Shown here: piece by piece, positions 6,437-7,877 of the stretch
Position numbering within the stretch: position 1 is the stretch's first letter
Layout: each line of letters opens with the position of its first letter
Origin: an uncultured Porphyromonadaceae bacterium
GTDB taxonomy: Bacteria > Bacteroidota > Bacteroidia > Bacteroidales > Muribaculaceae
DNA: 7,877 bases
Direction of reading: 5' to 3'
Assembly: GCA_900552325.1 (NCBI GenBank)
Contig: URZG01000091.1
Location: 1-7,877 of the forward strand
Position numbers and translations under genes: made by a program
The notes under the pieces: model-generated
What the model was told of the DNA's origin: nothing
What the model saw: the letters and a program-made list of their open reading frames with translations, nothing else
Databases searched by the model: none

Positions 6437-6463
6437 TGACCGCTCATTTCATTCGCGGCACAA
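6437..6463 (+). repeat. 27-bp direct repeat, right copy (downstream of the SulP gene)
   Basis: Identical over 27 bases to 4523-4549. It is followed after seven bases by the small hairpin at 6471-6487. The left copy lacks that hairpin, so the shared unit ends close to this boundary. Confidence 0.9.
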
Positions 6464-6470
6464 TAGGAAA

Positions 6471-6487
6471 GCAGGTTTTCAACCTGC
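6471..6487. repeat. Small perfect hairpin
   Basis: GCAGGTT (6471-6477) and AACCTGC (6481-6487) form a perfect 7-bp stem around TTC. There is no T-tract on either side. It lies between convergent genes and may be part of a dispersed repeat rather than a terminator. Confidence 0.6.
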
Positions 6488-6492
6488 GGCTC

Positions 6493-6532
6493 AGAGGTTA
6501 GAGAAGCCACCCGGATGGTTTCTCTAACCTCT
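6493..6532. terminator. 40-bp inverted repeat between convergent genes, possible bidirectional terminator
   Basis: The two 20-base arms pair at 18 of 20 positions, centred between 6512 and 6513, with one G-T pair (6506/6519) and one C/A mismatch (6510/6515). It sits between the convergent SulP and permease genes, where a bidirectional transcription stop would be expected. There is no good U-tract on either strand, so termination is an inference. It can also be read as two opposed copies of the GAGGTTAGAGAARCC plus core unit meeting head to head. Confidence 0.5.
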
Positions 6533-6597
6533 AACTTTTAACCTCTTGCCTTTAACCTCTTGCTTTTAACCTCTTGCCTTTACCCCCTAACCTTTAA
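6521..6597 (-). repeat. Heptad array 4, degenerate, at the 3' end of the permease gene
   Basis: Read on the minus strand, the 77 bases divide exactly into eleven heptads of the type YWARRGG: CAAGAGG three times, TTAAAGG or TTAAAAG four times, TTAGAGG and close variants for the rest. Alternating types make much of it a 14-bp period. The array enters the permease gene: its first two and a half units encode the last residues, and the TAA stop (6580-6582) lies within the third. The far end merges with the inverted repeat and a core motif. Confidence 0.85.
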
Positions 6598-7821
6598 TCT
6601 TCGGCCGATGAGGGCGATGAGGAGGGAGGCGGCAAGGAGGAGGAGGGTGACGGTGAGGAGGTCGGAGAGGCGGAGCACCACGGGATAGGCGTCGATCATC
6701 AGGAGGGTGGGGTCGGAGGTCTGAAGGCGTACCCAGCCGAAGTGGCTCTGGCCGAGAACGAGGAGGGAGCCGGCAAGGATGCCTACGGCGCCTCCGGCGA
6801 GGGTTATGAGCCATCCCTGGGCACCGAAGATGCGCGAGATGAAGCCGGGTGTGGCGCCCATGGCGCGGAGCACGCCCATGTTGGGTTCTTTCTCAAGAAC
6901 CATCATGGAGAGGGTGCTGACGATGTTGAACGAGGCTATGACGAGGATAAAGGCGAGCATGGCGAAGGTTATCCACTTCTCCACGGCGATCATGCGGAAG
7001 AGGTCGGGCTGCTGCTCCATGCGGTCGAGGAGGCGCAGGGAGGAGGTGGTCGAGGAGGCGTCGAGGGCGCGGCGCACGGCGGAGTGCATCTCGGCGACGG
7101 TGACGCCCTCCGCGGGCCAGAGGGCGATCTGCGAGAGTTCGTCGTCGTTATAATCGAGAAGGGAGCGGACCACGGTGAGGCGCGTCAGGATGAGGTTGCG
7201 GTCATATTCCTGCTGCTCGACGGAGAAGACGCCCATGCAGGCCACGGTGTCGGCGCGGAAGGAGGAGGCGGGATTGGCGGGGTTGTAGCGGCCCAGGCGG
7301 CGCGGCTCGTAAACGGTGACCGTCCAGGGTGACTGCGGACGCGTGTTGAGGCCCATAGCCGCGCCGGGCGAGAATACGGCGCCATACCATCCGCGCGGGA
7401 GCGTCGTCACAGAGGGGGAACCGTCGATGATGATGTCGTCAAGGTGCGAGGCGTCGATGTATCCCTCCCCTACCCCTTTGAGAATCACCGGCATCTGACA
7501 TTCACGCGCCACGGCGAAAGCCTGCTCCGAGAGTACGCCGGCGGCGGTGCCGACCTCAGGGAGGGCGTCGAGGGCGTTGCAGAGGGAGTCGCCCCCGGCG
7601 AAAACCTTCCCCTGCGCGGGAGCCACGGCCAGGGGCGGGTCGAGCTTGCCCAACTGCCTCTCACTGAGCTGCGCGAATCCGTTGAATACCGACAAGACGA
7701 TGACCATGGCCGCCGTGGCCACGGCCACAGAGGCCACCGAAACGGCGGAGATCACGTTAATGGCATTATGGCTCTTGCGCGAAAAAAGATAGCGCAAGGC
7801 GATTCGCAAGGGAAGTGACAT
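6580..7821 (-). CDS. LolC/LolE-type (FtsX-like) lipoprotein-releasing ABC permease
   Basis: This is an inner-membrane permease subunit that, with a LolD-type ATPase, releases lipoproteins from the inner membrane for transfer to the outer membrane. The 413-residue product has the family layout. A short basic N-terminus (LRIALRYLFSRKSHN, 5-19) leads to TM1 (about 22-46, ending IVLSVFNGFA). A large periplasmic domain follows (about 50-280), then three C-terminal membrane segments (about 283-307, 335-357 and 386-406). KEPNMGVLRAMGATPGFISR (311-330) is the conserved FtsX/Lol cytoplasmic loop. I chose the ATG at 7821. The frame stays open upstream to 7872, but those 17 residues are only translated heptad repeat (MPLASCLSPLASCLLPL). 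The last residues, LKVRG, come from heptad array 4. No LolD gene is in the window, and any promoter lies beyond the right edge. It could be a combined LolC/E subunit, which this sequence cannot settle. Confidence 0.92.
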   Translation of the reverse strand: MSLPLRIALRYLFSRKSHNAINVISAVSVASVAVATAAMVIVLSVFNGFAQLSERQLGKLDPPLAVAPAQGKVFAGGDSLCNALDALPEVGTAAGVLSEQAFAVARECQMPVILKGVGEGYIDASHLDDIIIDGSPSVTTLPRGWYGAVFSPGAAMGLNTRPQSPWTVTVYEPRRLGRYNPANPASSFRADTVACMGVFSVEQQEYDRNLILTRLTVVRSLLDYNDDELSQIALWPAEGVTVAEMHSAVRRALDASSTTSSLRLLDRMEQQPDLFRMIAVEKWITFAMLAFILVIASFNIVSTLSMMVLEKEPNMGVLRAMGATPGFISRIFGAQGWLITLAGGAVGILAGSLLVLGQSHFGWVRLQTSDPTLLMIDAYPVVLRLSDLLTVTLLLLAASLLIALIGRRLKVRG

Positions 7822-7877
7822 GAGAGGCAAGAGGCAAGAGGCAAGAGGCGAGAGGCAAGAGGCAAGAGGCAAGAGGC
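7822..7877 (+). repeat. Heptad array 5 (RAGAGGC), abutting the permease start codon
   Basis: Eight perfect heptads (AAGAGGC six times, GAGAGGC twice, at 7822 and 7850) fill the last 56 bases and run off the window edge. The first unit begins immediately after the complement of the permease ATG (7819-7821), so the gene has no spacer or ribosome-binding site between array and start. On the coding strand of the permease it reads as pyrimidine-rich GCCTCTY, the opposite sense to the arrays at gene 3' ends. Confidence 0.97.

Noticed and set aside
6742..7332. Plus-strand open frames opposite the permease gene
   Set aside because: The products are Gly/Glu/Ala low-complexity sequences antisense to a clear LolC/E-type gene.
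7822..7872. N-terminal extension of the permease by 17 residues
   Set aside because: It is only translated heptad repeat. The ATG at 7821 gives the usual basic N-terminus before TM1.

Overview
The window looks like a chromosomal segment from a GC-rich member of the Bacteroidales, possibly Muribaculaceae-like. This is inferred from several signs. There are Bacteroidetes-type -7 promoter boxes (TAnnTTTG) close to start codons and no Shine-Dalgarno sequences. A large secreted protein carries the LQG...RRG...K C-terminal motif common in secreted proteins of this order. The gene set (upp, a SulP carrier, a LolC/E permease) also fits. No organism can be named from the sequence alone.

Layout: 1-352 is intergenic, with a minus-strand intrinsic terminator at its left edge, an AT-rich stretch and a string of short repeats. 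A minus-strand gene for a 1004-residue secreted protein of unknown function fills 353-3367. A divergent promoter region (3368-3680) separates it from upp (uracil phosphoribosyltransferase, 3681-4334, plus). A repeat-rich gap (4335-4596) leads to a SulP-family anion transporter with a C-terminal STAS domain (4597-6336, plus). A second repeat-rich gap separates it from a convergent minus-strand gene for a LolC/LolE (FtsX-like) permease (6580-7821). The window ends inside another repeat array (7822-7877).

The genes are unrelated housekeeping or envelope functions: pyrimidine salvage, anion uptake, lipoprotein export from the inner membrane and one secreted protein. Each appears to be transcribed separately, and I see no operon or multi-gene system. 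The unusual part is the DNA between and at the ends of the genes. Every gene touches an array of 7-bp repeats, consensus RAGAGGC. In two genes the last two bases of the stop codon are the first two bases of the first heptad. In the SulP gene the array is translated into the C-terminus. In the permease gene a degenerate but strictly 7-bp-phased array supplies the last residues and the stop, while a second array abuts the start codon. Four of the five arrays run into a GTAGCCATCCGGGT-type core, and two are followed by copies of one 27-bp palindromic repeat. A 27-bp perfect direct repeat lies on both sides of the SulP gene. This looks like a modular, dispersed intergenic repeat family that targets gene boundaries.
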